Of a stretch of DNA of 64,000 nt, positions 45,208 through 54,513 are shown in pieces. The stretch is from CAYGZM01 sp964354365 (GTDB taxonomy: Bacteria; Planctomycetota; Phycisphaerae; Sedimentisphaerales; Anaerobacaceae). The notes beneath the pieces were generated by a model. The model was given only the letters and a program-made list of their open reading frames with translations, made no database searches and was not told where the DNA came from. The DNA lies in NCBI GenBank assembly GCA_964354365.1, contig CAYGZM010000002.1:13008-77007 (forward strand), written 5' to 3'. The number at the start of each line of letters is the position of its first letter. Position 1 is the first letter of the stretch. The position numbers and the translations under genes were made by a program.

Positions 45208-46422
45208 TCATTTGAACGATGACACTTCCAGAATCGGCAGTATCGTCGCATAAGCAATCACGCCGATTATGGCCGCCATAACGACTATGATAAGCGGCTC
45301 AACCGCGGCGCTCAATCTTTCTATGACCATGTCTGTTGACGACTCCAGGTTTTCGCTGATATTTTTGAGCATAGTCTCAAGCTCGCCGCTTTTTTCGCCG
45401 ACCGCAACCATGTGGGCGATGGCAGGGTCGATAACGCCGCTGTCTCGCAGCGGCGTCGCAATATCCGCCCCCGCCAGAATCCTCTCGCGGGCCTGCTGAA
45501 CCGCCCTTTTCATCAGCACGTTGCCCGTGACCTCCGCCACAACGCGAAGCGACTCAGCCATAGAAAGCCCCGAACCCAAAAGAGTCGATAGCGTCGAAGC
45601 AAAACGCGCCACTACCCGCTGCCTTATCAACGGGCCGAATATCGGCAGAGAAAGGAGGGCCTTGTCCCGCAGGTACGCCCCCCGCTCCGTCCTGAAGAAC
45701 CGCCTCATCCCCCATACACTCAAGACGAGCACTGCGATAACCGCCACTACCCACCCACTGGTCAGCACGTAACCCACATTCATCACCTGCTTTGTGATCC
45801 AGGGCAGATCGTGCCCGGTGCTCTTAATCTGTTCGCCTATCTTAGGAATGACCGCAGTGGTCAGAATGATTATCGCCGCTGTGCAAAAAAGAATCAGAAT
45901 GATCGGGTATATCATCGCCGTCTTTACCTTGGACTCGACTCGCTGGCGCTTCTGCATAAAGCCGGCGATGATCGAAAAGCTCCCCGCCAGCGTGCCCGTA
46001 ACCTCGCCCACACGGATCATACTGACGTATATGACGTCGAAATAATCGCCGTAATCACCCAGCGCCTCGGTGAACGACTCGCCCGTGACCACCCGGTCGC
46101 GAATATCGGTGAGGGCGGCTTTGAACCGCCCATCCGAAACCTGCATGGTAAGAACCGAAAGGGCCTCGGTCAGCTTGATGCCCGAGTTGAGCAGCGTCGC
46201 CATCTGCTGCGTGAAATCTATGAGCTGCGTCCTGCCGCCCCTGGAGAAAAACGAAAAGAACGCGGCCTTGCGCTCGGAGCTCGAGCCGACCTCCGAAACA
46301 CTCGTTGCGTGGATGCTCCGCGCCCGCAGCTGCTTGCGCGCGACATAAGAGCTCTCGGCGGCAATCGCGCCCTTCATCTTCCTGCCGTCCGCCGCTATCG
46401 CTGTGTAATGGTATCTCGGCAT
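45208..46422 (-). CDS. gspF: GspF inner-membrane platform protein
   Basis: A 404-residue polytopic protein with two GspF domains. The N-terminus is PRYHYTAIAADGRKMKG, with conserved LLNSGIKLTEALSVL in domain 1 and LLGSGLSMAESLRVV in domain 2. Membrane helices lie at about 170-195, 215-240 and 375-400. Standard length. 4 bp downstream of gspE. Confidence 0.95.
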   Translation of the reverse strand: MPRYHYTAIAADGRKMKGAIAAESSYVARKQLRARSIHATSVSEVGSSSERKAAFFSFFSRGGRTQLIDFTQQMATLLNSGIKLTEALSVLTMQVSDGRFKAALTDIRDRVVTGESFTEALGDYGDYFDVIYVSMIRVGEVTGTLAGSFSIIAGFMQKRQRVESKVKTAMIYPIILILFCTAAIIILTTAVIPKIGEQIKSTGHDLPWITKQVMNVGYVLTSGWVVAVIAVLVLSVWGMRRFFRTERGAYLRDKALLSLPIFGPLIRQRVVARFASTLSTLLGSGLSMAESLRVVAEVTGNVLMKRAVQQARERILAGADIATPLRDSGVIDPAIAHMVAVGEKSGELETMLKNISENLESSTDMVIERLSAAVEPLIIVVMAAIIGVIAYATILPILEVSSFK

Positions 46423-46426
46423 ATAT

Positions 46427-48148
46427 CTAAATCACATCCGCTTGTGTCACCCTCAAAACTTCCGAGACCGTTGTTATTCCCGCAAGCGCCTTCCTGGCGC
46501 CGTCCATTCTCAGGGTCTGCATCCCCGCCGCAAGAGCATTCTTCTTTATCGCACCGGCTGTTTCCCTTCGGTATATCATGTCCTGAATTTGCTCGCTTAT
46601 CAACAGCAGCTCGTAGATGCCTGTCCGTCCGCGATAGCCCGTCTGGAAACACTTCTCACAGCCTGCGCCCACAAAGAACTCCTCGCTGCTCCGCGGCGCC
46701 GGCGCGCCGTCTCCGTTTCCCAACAGACCCAGCGCCCTCAAGTCGCGCGCCGAAGGCTCCGTCGCCTTTTTGCAGTCCGGACACACCCTGCGCACCAATC
46801 GCTGAGCCAATATGGCAATCAGCGACGAGCTTGCCAGGTACGGCTCGACGCCCAAATCCAGAAGCCGGCTCACCGCGCCGGCGGAGTCGTTCGTATGAAG
46901 AGTGCTGAAAACCAGGTGGCCCGTCAGCGACGACTGTATCGCCATACGCGCCGTCTCGATGTCACGGACCTCCCCGACCATAATCACGTCCGGGTCCTGA
47001 CGCAAAACGTGCCTGAGCGAAGTCGCAAAAGTCATCCCCTTCTTCGAGGCAACTTGAATCTGACTTATCCCCTCGAGCTGATACTCTATCGGGTCCTCGA
47101 TCGTTATGACGTTCTTCTCCGATGAGTTCAGCCTGTTGAGGCTGGCGTACAGCGTCGTGCTCTTGCCGCTGCCCGTGGGACCCGTCACGAAGATGACCCC
47201 GTGGGAGTGGTGAAGAAGAGAATCAAATCTCTCCAGGTCGTCCTCCCACATACCCAGCTCGTTCAGCGTAAACAAACCCGTGCTCTTGTCGAGCAGCCGC
47301 AAAACACTGCGCTCCCCGTAGCTCGTCGGCACTGTGCTGATGCGCAGGTCCACCTCACGCTGCCCCAGTCGAACGCTGCACCTGCCGTCCTGGGGAAGAC
47401 GACGCTCCGCTATATCCATACCGGCCATAACCTTGATACGGGAAACAATCAGCGGAAGAACGTTCCTGTTCAAGCTCAGCACGTCGTACAGAATTCCGTC
47501 GATACGATACCGAATCTGGACCTTCGTTTCGTAGGGATGAACGTGTATGTCACTGGCCCTAAGCTGCAAAGCGCGAAACAGAATATCATTCACTAACCTG
47601 ATTACCGGGGGCCGATTCACAACGTTCAGCAGGTCGTCCGAAGCGGAAACCTCATCCACAAGCTGGTCGAGGTTTTGCTGGTCAAGCTCCTCGGCCACCT
47701 CTTCGATGACGGTTGACCGCTGTTCATACGCAACGTCTATGACCGCCGTGATTGCCGTACGAGTCGATATCGCCGCCCTGACAGGAAGGCCCGTCATCTT
47801 CGAGACGTTATCCAGGGCGTTTGCATCCAGCGGCTTGGACAGCACCACCGTAATCTCGCCGTCGTCCGTTTCCCGCTTGATCCCGATAAGAAAATGGTGT
47901 TGAGCATAAGTCGCCGGCACCGCCTCGATGAACTCCACGGGCACCAAATTGGCCGGTATCTCCGCCAGGTACTCCCAGCCCAGCGCCTCGGCGAACAGCT
48001 TCAAAACAGCGTCTTCCGTGAAGTATGGACAGTTGAGCAGAGCTTCGTCAATGCGTCCCTGCCCGCTGTTTTCGTCGAGGAACTTGCGCAGCTGACCGGC
48101 GTCAATCAGCTCCGTGCGCTCTGCAGTTCGTATGAGTAAATCTTTCAT
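46427..48148 (-). CDS. gspE: GspE secretion ATPase
   Basis: A 573-residue ATPase. The N1E/N2E domain is in the first 150 residues, Walker A GPTGSGKST at about 323-331, the Asp box ITIEDPIEYQLEG, Walker B VIMVGEVRDIETA and His box HLVFSTLHTNDSAGA. A CPDC...CEKC zinc-binding module near the C-terminus is intact. It powers pseudopilus assembly. 67 bp downstream of gspD. Confidence 0.96.
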   Translation of the reverse strand: MKDLLIRTAERTELIDAGQLRKFLDENSGQGRIDEALLNCPYFTEDAVLKLFAEALGWEYLAEIPANLVPVEFIEAVPATYAQHHFLIGIKRETDDGEITVVLSKPLDANALDNVSKMTGLPVRAAISTRTAITAVIDVAYEQRSTVIEEVAEELDQQNLDQLVDEVSASDDLLNVVNRPPVIRLVNDILFRALQLRASDIHVHPYETKVQIRYRIDGILYDVLSLNRNVLPLIVSRIKVMAGMDIAERRLPQDGRCSVRLGQREVDLRISTVPTSYGERSVLRLLDKSTGLFTLNELGMWEDDLERFDSLLHHSHGVIFVTGPTGSGKSTTLYASLNRLNSSEKNVITIEDPIEYQLEGISQIQVASKKGMTFATSLRHVLRQDPDVIMVGEVRDIETARMAIQSSLTGHLVFSTLHTNDSAGAVSRLLDLGVEPYLASSSLIAILAQRLVRRVCPDCKKATEPSARDLRALGLLGNGDGAPAPRSSEEFFVGAGCEKCFQTGYRGRTGIYELLLISEQIQDMIYRRETAGAIKKNALAAGMQTLRMDGARKALAGITTVSEVLRVTQADVI

Positions 48149-48215
48149 TCACGTCGAAAGCTCTAAACCCTGTGCCGCCCTATTCTACCGGCTATACGGC
48201 AAGTTTGTTCACCGA

Positions 48216-51200
48216 TTACTCCGTATCGAGCACCTTGGCCGGCGCAACCGGTTTGGACTTCACGCCCGGAACGCTCTTATACCGTTGAAACTCCTGCTCG
48301 AATGTCTCAAACGCCAGCCTGTTGCGCTGCGATATCCTCTCCAGGTCCGGCAGCCCCTGCGCCAGGGTCTCCGCAGGCCGTATGATCTCGGCCTTGACAA
48401 ATATATACAGCCGCCTCTGCAGGTCGCTGTTGCTCACGCTTCTAAAGAATACGCCAACAAGCGGCAGGTCGCCAAGCAAAGGCACCTTTGTCCCGCCTTT
48501 GCCCTGGTTCATTTTTACCATCCCGCCTAAGATTATTGTGCTGCCGTCCGGAACGGTTACAACCGTCGTCAGGTCACTGCTGGTGGTATCCGGGGGCTTC
48601 GTTCCGGTTATAGTCCCAAAATCCGACCGGGTCAGCGCAATCTCAAGGCGAAGCAACTGGCCTTCACTGATATGAGGGGTAATATCAAGCTTTATGCCGG
48701 CATCATATCCTTGATAATCAACTGCGGTAGTCACCGTCGTCACCGTCGTGCCGGTCCCCGTACTGAGCGGGATTGAAGAGGTCTTCTGAACGTATGTAGT
48801 ATCTGTTGTGCTGATTGTGCCTTGTTCATTATCATTGACCAGGATCTTCGGCTTGGCCAGAATCCTCCCATAGTCCTTTGCTTGCATGGCGGTGAGTAAG
48901 GCATTAATGTGCGTATCACCGTAAAAACCGGTGCCGGCCCCGCTCGTGACCCTATAATCTATGAAGCGGTCTCTCTTGCTTCCTAAGAGCTTGCCAACGA
49001 CACTACCTATGGCGTTGGCATCTCCGGCGGTCAGGCCTGAAGTCTCAATCAGATCAGGAAAACTCTGGATGAGATTAAGGTCGTATTCGAATTTGTCGTT
49101 CTTGCTGATCTCCACCAGCGTCACGTCAATCAGGACCTGCGGCCGGCGCTTGTCGAGCGTCTTTATCAGGCTGCTTATCCACTCCTGGTTTTTCTTGCTC
49201 GCATAAACAATAATCGAAAAGGTGTTCTCGTCCGGGACAATCACAATCTCTTCTTCGGTCTTCTTTATCACCTGTTCTATCTTGCCTTCTTTGTCCTTGA
49301 CGGTCTCCTGAATCAGCTTCTCCAAAATGGTCGCCAGGTCCTCGGGCTTTTGGTTCTCCAGAGGATAGATGACGTACGGTATCGTTTTTGTGTCCGTTTG
49401 CGCATCGACGTGTTTTAGAATCGCTGCTATCCGCGTGTGCTGCTCGGCTGTCGCATTGATCAGCAGTGAATTCGTCGCCTCGATTATCACCACCTGGGGC
49501 TGCTCCACCAGCGCCCCCTCCTCGGTTGTGGTCAAGGCTGGGGCGCCCGTCGGCCCAGTCGGGGCCGTGGGGGCCATCGGCGCCGTCGGAGTAATGGGCG
49601 TCCTCGTTGCCGACCCAATTCGGCCGCCCGTAATCCTCGAGCTCGACGAGGAAGATGACACCCCGCCGCCCCCGATTATGCCAAGCTCCTGCAGTTTCCT
49701 CTGCGCCTGCTCGGCGTCCACATGCTCGATCTTGTATAGCTTCAGCGTTCTAAGGTCCGTCTGCGCCACGTCCAGCGCATCTATCAGTTCCTCCACCGCC
49801 GCCACCTGCTCATCAAATCCTATCATCAAAATGCGATTTGTCCTCTCGTCGGCATCCAGATAAACACCCTGCTGCGCCGCAGAGCTCGATGGACGCGCAG
49901 CAGAAGGGGCAATTGGCGTCCGGGCGGTCCTTTCCGCTTGGAGTCGCGCCGTGTATGAAACCGTCGTTTCCCCGGGCATGCGCCCGCTGACGCTCGTCGG
50001 CGCACCCGACGGAGAAGACATCTGCCCAACCGTAATCGACACAGTGCCAAGCTGCTCGGCAAGAGTCTTGATCTTGGGGGCAAGCGCGGTAGCCATCGTA
50101 TATTTTAACGGCCTGAACTTGAACGCCTTCGGTCTGCCGGGTACGTCGATCATCTTCAAAAGCCGCTCAACACGAGGCATACGGTACGCATACCCCGTCA
50201 CAAAGAGCACGCCCGCGTCGGCTATCGGCGAAACATTCGTGCCCAAGTCCATACCGGTCAGAAGGTTCTGTGCACTGGTCGGATCTATGTGCTCCAGCCG
50301 GAACACACGGGTCACAATCACATGGCCGTACTCTGTTATCTTGTCATCCTCCGTCTCCACCAGCACGGGGTCTGTCGCCATCGCCTCCGCTACGGGCACT
50401 ATGGTCACCAAATTACCCCTGCGGGTCATCGCAAAACCCCTGAACCTCAGCACCGATTCAAGCAGAGGATACAAGTCTCCCACCTTAACGGGTCCGCGAA
50501 GGGTCCCGATTAGCATCAGCGTTACTTCACCCTGGATTTTGGTCGGATCATACATGAAATTCAGGTTCATGTATTCACCAACCAGCCCCAGCAGATTGAC
50601 TATCGTAAGTTTCTCGGGCAGCTTTATCGTCAAGACTTGGTTGGCGTTTGGAAGGGCATTGGGTTCGTAGAGACTGGAAGGTTTCTCTTCCGGTTCCTGC
50701 GGCTTCGAGCCCTCTGGCGTTCGTGCGACCGCAACGCCGTTGGGTTCGTTGGCGTCCGCCGGGCGCACGGTCTCTATCTTCCCGGTCTTGGACCTGTCAG
50801 CGGCCTTGTCCGGTTCGACAGGCTTGCTCTTCTTGTCCCCCAGCATCTTGGCGACTGCCGAGACGACCCTCTCGATGCGGCTCGACGGCGCAACAACCAC
50901 CACCGAGCCGTTGTGGACATCGACTATGGCCCTGGCCTGCCCGGTGTCTTTCGGCGGGCTGGAGAATGTCCCAACCGATATGTTGCCCACCTTCTCGGCA
51001 ACGGCTTCGGCTGCGGGCGGCTCCGCAACTCCGGAAACGGCAGGCAGAGACCTTATGGCAAATTCCTCCTCTGCATCAGCGATATCCAGAATTGCCTTGG
51101 CCTTGGCCACATCCTCCGGCTTGCCCGTCACCAAAAGCGCCGGAGAGCCGGAAAGCTGCGAAACTGTGCCTATCCCGACCTCGCCGAGGAACTTCTTGCC

Positions 51201-51359
51201 CTGCTCTGCAGAGATGTGCTTGAGCGTGAATATCCTAAAGCCGCCGGACTCCGAGGCCCCATAAACTGCGGATAGGCCCCAATCGCCAAGCAACAATACG
51301 CTCGCCAACAAGACAACAATCCTGCCGAATCCCGCGTGAGAAAATCGAAGTTTTGTCAT
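48216..51359 (-). CDS. gspD: GspD secretin with extra N-terminal and linker domains
   Basis: A 1047-residue outer-membrane secretin with a signal peptide (IVVLLASVLLLGDWGLSAVYGA). The classical N0 starts near residue 240 (IKLPEKLTIVNLLGLVGEYM), followed by three or more secretin-N repeats and a Gly/Thr/Pro linker, and the C-terminal secretin core (RRPQVLIDVTLVEISKN, VPLLGDLPLVGVFFRS). Residues about 40-190 hold two additional secretin-N-like segments before N0, making it some 350 residues longer than usual. A copy of the 102-bp repeat lies 56 bp upstream of the start. Confidence 0.93.
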   Translation of the reverse strand: MTKLRFSHAGFGRIVVLLASVLLLGDWGLSAVYGASESGGFRIFTLKHISAEQGKKFLGEVGIGTVSQLSGSPALLVTGKPEDVAKAKAILDIADAEEEFAIRSLPAVSGVAEPPAAEAVAEKVGNISVGTFSSPPKDTGQARAIVDVHNGSVVVVAPSSRIERVVSAVAKMLGDKKSKPVEPDKAADRSKTGKIETVRPADANEPNGVAVARTPEGSKPQEPEEKPSSLYEPNALPNANQVLTIKLPEKLTIVNLLGLVGEYMNLNFMYDPTKIQGEVTLMLIGTLRGPVKVGDLYPLLESVLRFRGFAMTRRGNLVTIVPVAEAMATDPVLVETEDDKITEYGHVIVTRVFRLEHIDPTSAQNLLTGMDLGTNVSPIADAGVLFVTGYAYRMPRVERLLKMIDVPGRPKAFKFRPLKYTMATALAPKIKTLAEQLGTVSITVGQMSSPSGAPTSVSGRMPGETTVSYTARLQAERTARTPIAPSAARPSSSAAQQGVYLDADERTNRILMIGFDEQVAAVEELIDALDVAQTDLRTLKLYKIEHVDAEQAQRKLQELGIIGGGGVSSSSSSSRITGGRIGSATRTPITPTAPMAPTAPTGPTGAPALTTTEEGALVEQPQVVIIEATNSLLINATAEQHTRIAAILKHVDAQTDTKTIPYVIYPLENQKPEDLATILEKLIQETVKDKEGKIEQVIKKTEEEIVIVPDENTFSIIVYASKKNQEWISSLIKTLDKRRPQVLIDVTLVEISKNDKFEYDLNLIQSFPDLIETSGLTAGDANAIGSVVGKLLGSKRDRFIDYRVTSGAGTGFYGDTHINALLTAMQAKDYGRILAKPKILVNDNEQGTISTTDTTYVQKTSSIPLSTGTGTTVTTVTTAVDYQGYDAGIKLDITPHISEGQLLRLEIALTRSDFGTITGTKPPDTTSSDLTTVVTVPDGSTIILGGMVKMNQGKGGTKVPLLGDLPLVGVFFRSVSNSDLQRRLYIFVKAEIIRPAETLAQGLPDLERISQRNRLAFETFEQEFQRYKSVPGVKSKPVAPAKVLDTE

Positions 51360-51414
51360 CGCAAATCACCCCGTAACCTGATAAACCAGAAAAATAATAC
51401 GCACCTTTGCCGCT

Positions 51415-51516
51415 CAACTCAAAAATCAAAGTGCAAAGTGCAAAATTGAGGAAGTCATTGCCGCAGGGCGGCAATTCCACAACTTTGATATTTCATTTTT
51501 GACTTTTGCATTTCTT
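51415..51516. repeat. 102-bp structured dispersed repeat, copy 2 (56 bp upstream of gspD)
   Basis: About 93 percent identical to 28057-28158, same orientation relative to the downstream gene. The central stem reads ATTGCCG/CGGCAAT here against ACTGCCG/CGGCAGT in copy 1. Confidence 0.9.
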
Positions 51517-52027
51517 CCGGGCCTCCTGCGCAGCCGCTCATTCGGTCCTGACGCCGCTATTTGAGCGCCCGCCATTTATCAGACATCGAAAAATGCCGAA
51601 AGTTCCCCGCTTTCGGCCAAAAAACACCCAAGCCGCGTGCCGAAAGCGCAAAACGTGCAAAGCCTCAAATACAGCAAAACACCTAATAATTCGGTCAATT
51701 TGGGGGATGACTTGTGGTGATTCTGGAGCATTACTGAGCCTGAAAGCCAATTCCATTCCGCACCTGGTCGACCGACCGCGATCTCTCCGGAGGGCGCTGC
51801 CGTGAATAGCAGGACGAGGTCCTATAAATCGCTGTATCCTCCTCCCCGGAGTGGTTCGTGCCGTTGCTATCCCAGGCTCAGCGGACGCACCCGTTTGCGT
51901 TGATGAATACAGACTGCCGCCTTTGTCGCCTGCAGCTTCCCCGGCGATGGCGCCGCGGAGTGCTCGGTCTCATTGAATTGGGGGAATTGACGTGTGGTTT
52001 GAATCCTATTCCGGATGCCGGTGAGGT
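51517..52027. other. 511-bp gap between gspD and gspC, no recognised gene
   Basis: Plus-strand frames near 51506-51805 and 51858-52088 and a minus-strand frame at 51538-51756 have no ribosome site, no recognisable motif and composition unlike the neighbours. I see no gene or terminator. Confidence 0.5.
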
Positions 52028-52987
52028 CTATCTTCGCCTCGCCGTGCTCGGAGGCAACTGTATCTTGTTACTGGCGGGTTCGTTCTGATCCTGTGCCTCG
52101 GTCTGGGCTTCTGTCTCGGCATTCTCCCGCTCGGCATCGGCCAACAGCTTCTTCATCATCGCCATGGCTTCATCCTCGTTTTCCGCTTCATTTGGAACGG
52201 TCCTGGCCGACTGGGCCTCTTGCATCGCTTTTAGCCGGTCGCCCAGCGCCGCCAGCCTTGTGTTTTCCTCATCGCTCAACCGCGACTTCAGGCTGCCCAC
52301 CGAAACCGGAGGCCTTCTCCCGTCGTTTGTACGCGGTGGAATGCCTGCGCGAGGCGGGATACCTGTGTAAGCGCTGCCTGCAGCCGGTGGAATAGGGGGC
52401 CTTGAACTGCCGGGAGCCACGGCTGGCGTCGCACTGGCGGACGCGCCTTCCAGAAGGCTCACTGTTATTGGCCTGTCCTCCGCCACCATTTCAGAGGTGC
52501 CTGTCGCGTCTCGAACCACTATTCGCCCGTCCTTTACCTCCTCAATAGTCAGGTGCATTATCTCGCTGCCCTGCCGCACCCAGTGCAGGCCCTTGCCCGG
52601 CTCATCAATAAACGCGAGCGACATAAGAGGATTGGCCTGGTAATAACTCGTCCCCAAAACCCGGAACTTCGCGGAGGTCTGCGCGGGTTCAACGGCTTTT
52701 GTCGCCACCGGAGTCGTTGACACCGGTGGTCTCTCCGGCGTCGTCGGCTTGGGTGGATCTATAATCGACGCAAAACGCTGAGCGTTCTCAACAAGCGGCG
52801 AACTCTGGTCGCTCGGCCTCTTTACCGCGCCGCCCATTGTCTCGGTGAACTTCTCCTTGATGCTCGGTGATTTCAAAAACGCCTCGACTTCGGCATCCTT
52901 GTGGACGCCGAAGACCACCGAGGAAACAAACAAAACCGCCGCCAGTACTACCGCCAAAATGCTGCTTATCTGCAATGTCTTGATCAT
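52028..52987 (-). CDS. gspC: GspC-like type II secretion clamp protein
   Basis: A 319-residue bitopic protein with a membrane helix at about 6-28 (ISSILAVVLAAVLFVSSVVFGV) and a periplasmic homology region (KFRVLGTSYYQANPLMSLAFID, HWVRQGSEIMHLTIEEVKDGRIVV) that fits the GspC HR domain contacting the secretin N0. The C-terminal 150 residues are Pro/Arg/Glu/Ala-rich with a coiled-coil stretch and no PDZ domain. It is separated from gspD by 668 bp but lies on the same strand. Confidence 0.75.
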   Translation of the reverse strand: MIKTLQISSILAVVLAAVLFVSSVVFGVHKDAEVEAFLKSPSIKEKFTETMGGAVKRPSDQSSPLVENAQRFASIIDPPKPTTPERPPVSTTPVATKAVEPAQTSAKFRVLGTSYYQANPLMSLAFIDEPGKGLHWVRQGSEIMHLTIEEVKDGRIVVRDATGTSEMVAEDRPITVSLLEGASASATPAVAPGSSRPPIPPAAGSAYTGIPPRAGIPPRTNDGRRPPVSVGSLKSRLSDEENTRLAALGDRLKAMQEAQSARTVPNEAENEDEAMAMMKKLLADAERENAETEAQTEAQDQNEPASNKIQLPPSTARRR

Positions 52988-53045
52988 CAGTGTTCCTTGG
53001 TAACTATCAACTCATCTTCTTGTCTATTTTGACATTGCCGGGGGC

Positions 53046-54365
53046 TTATGGTTCCCTCCAATGGATGATTTTTTCAAAATATTCCGCCTCATTACCATTA
53101 TAGTGCGCGCTGTTATCGGGCGTATGGCAGTCCGCACACTCGGACCTCGGCTCAACCGTCCGTTTTTCTCCCGCGGTTTCGATATGCTCCGACCCGGGAC
53201 CATGGCAGTTCTCGCAGCCAACGTCCTTTAACTGGGGCGTTTTCTCAGGTGTACCGAACCCGCTTTCATACCTCATCCCAACGCTGTGACAGACCACGCA
53301 CTCCGGATCGTAAGCCGAGCCGACTTTCTCCAGCGTCGCATAAGCGTCCGCGTGCTTTTTTTCGCTCCACTTCTCGTATGCGTATGTGTGGCAGGCCTTG
53401 CAGGATGCCGAACCGGTGTATTGCAACCCGTCCGGCAGAGAAATACGCCCCTGCTTCTCCAAAAGCCCGCTCTCTTTGACAATCAACTGATATTCCTCAT
53501 ACAGCCGCTTAAGGGCTTGGTCCTCGGCCAAATCCTCGGTCACCGCCACTGGCTGGAACCGCAACTTCAATGACCCCTTGCCCGCAATAACGTCCAGTCT
53601 GCCCACATACTTGCCCAGTCGGCCGGCAGTAACAACCAGAGGCTTCCTGTCCGGATCGCCGATAACCCTCGGCCTGTCGTCGGCATCATCCGCACACACC
53701 ACGCAATCGACGAAACCAAGCTTCTTCGCAACAGAGTCCACTTTGTCCGGCTCGCAGCCCCTCGTGATGAGAATCCTGACATCCTGCGAATCCGATGATG
53801 CCGGCCCGAACAGCCCTTCAACCTGCTCTATTCCGGCGGACCGCATATCAAACGACACAACCGTAACCGCATACTTCTTGCCGTCCGACGAAACCTGCTT
53901 GCTGAACCTCGAAGGCACATTGGCATCCACGGCCCCCTCGGCGCTGATGACCTTCAAATCAGGCCCCATATTTCCCAGCAGACCGAGATTCCGGGCCAGT
54001 TTGAGGTCATCCTTTGTCAGGTTCACCAAATCGTAGCCGAGCAATTCAAAGGCCCGGACTATTACGTTGAATTTGATTAGGTCCTGCTCCCCCTCGCCAG
54101 CCGCTAACGACCCGGTATCCAGGATCAGCCTCCTATCCTTTGCGGCGCTCTTGAGAACCGCCGAGCGCCTGCCAAATCCTCCGAGCTGCCCGCCCGAACA
54201 ACCGCACGGCTTCATGCTCCCAAGCTCGTTACCCGTCAAAAAGACCGTCAGCAAGACCGCTTTGCCGGTCGGCTTGACCTCGCGCTTCTTAGGCGGACCC
54301 ATCCCCATAGACAACGCGAAGAAGCACCCGGTAAGCAAAATGGCTATGAAGGCGGTTAATCGCAT
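53046..54365 (-). CDS. Tetraheme cytochrome c with an N-terminal nucleotidase-like domain
   Basis: A 439-residue exported protein from ATG 54365 (signal or anchor RLTAFIAILLTGCFFALS). Four CxxCH heme motifs occur in the C-terminal quarter: CKACH 322-326, CVVCH 356-360, CENCH 384-388 and CADCH 410-414, with CHGPGSEH as in cytochrome c554-type proteins. The N-terminal 270 residues begin TGNELGSMKPCGCSGGQLGGFGRRSAVL, resembling the start of UshA/5'-nucleotidase-type metallophosphatases, but I see no complete metal-ligand set. Probably periplasmic electron transfer. Its neighbours are GspC and a DUF1573 lipoprotein. Confidence 0.78.
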   Translation of the reverse strand: MRLTAFIAILLTGCFFALSMGMGPPKKREVKPTGKAVLLTVFLTGNELGSMKPCGCSGGQLGGFGRRSAVLKSAAKDRRLILDTGSLAAGEGEQDLIKFNVIVRAFELLGYDLVNLTKDDLKLARNLGLLGNMGPDLKVISAEGAVDANVPSRFSKQVSSDGKKYAVTVVSFDMRSAGIEQVEGLFGPASSDSQDVRILITRGCEPDKVDSVAKKLGFVDCVVCADDADDRPRVIGDPDRKPLVVTAGRLGKYVGRLDVIAGKGSLKLRFQPVAVTEDLAEDQALKRLYEEYQLIVKESGLLEKQGRISLPDGLQYTGSASCKACHTYAYEKWSEKKHADAYATLEKVGSAYDPECVVCHSVGMRYESGFGTPEKTPQLKDVGCENCHGPGSEHIETAGEKRTVEPRSECADCHTPDNSAHYNGNEAEYFEKIIHWREP

Positions 54366-54513
54366 GATGATCTTCGTTTCTTTCCCGCGCTGAAAGCGGC
54401 GCCCGACGGCTCCGGTACCCAGCCGCGCTTGCTCGGATGCCTTCGCCGCGTCAGGGCCAACCACTCGTCGGCGCCCCCTGAACCGGTCCTTCCCTGCGGC
54501 TCCGCAGACTGCC

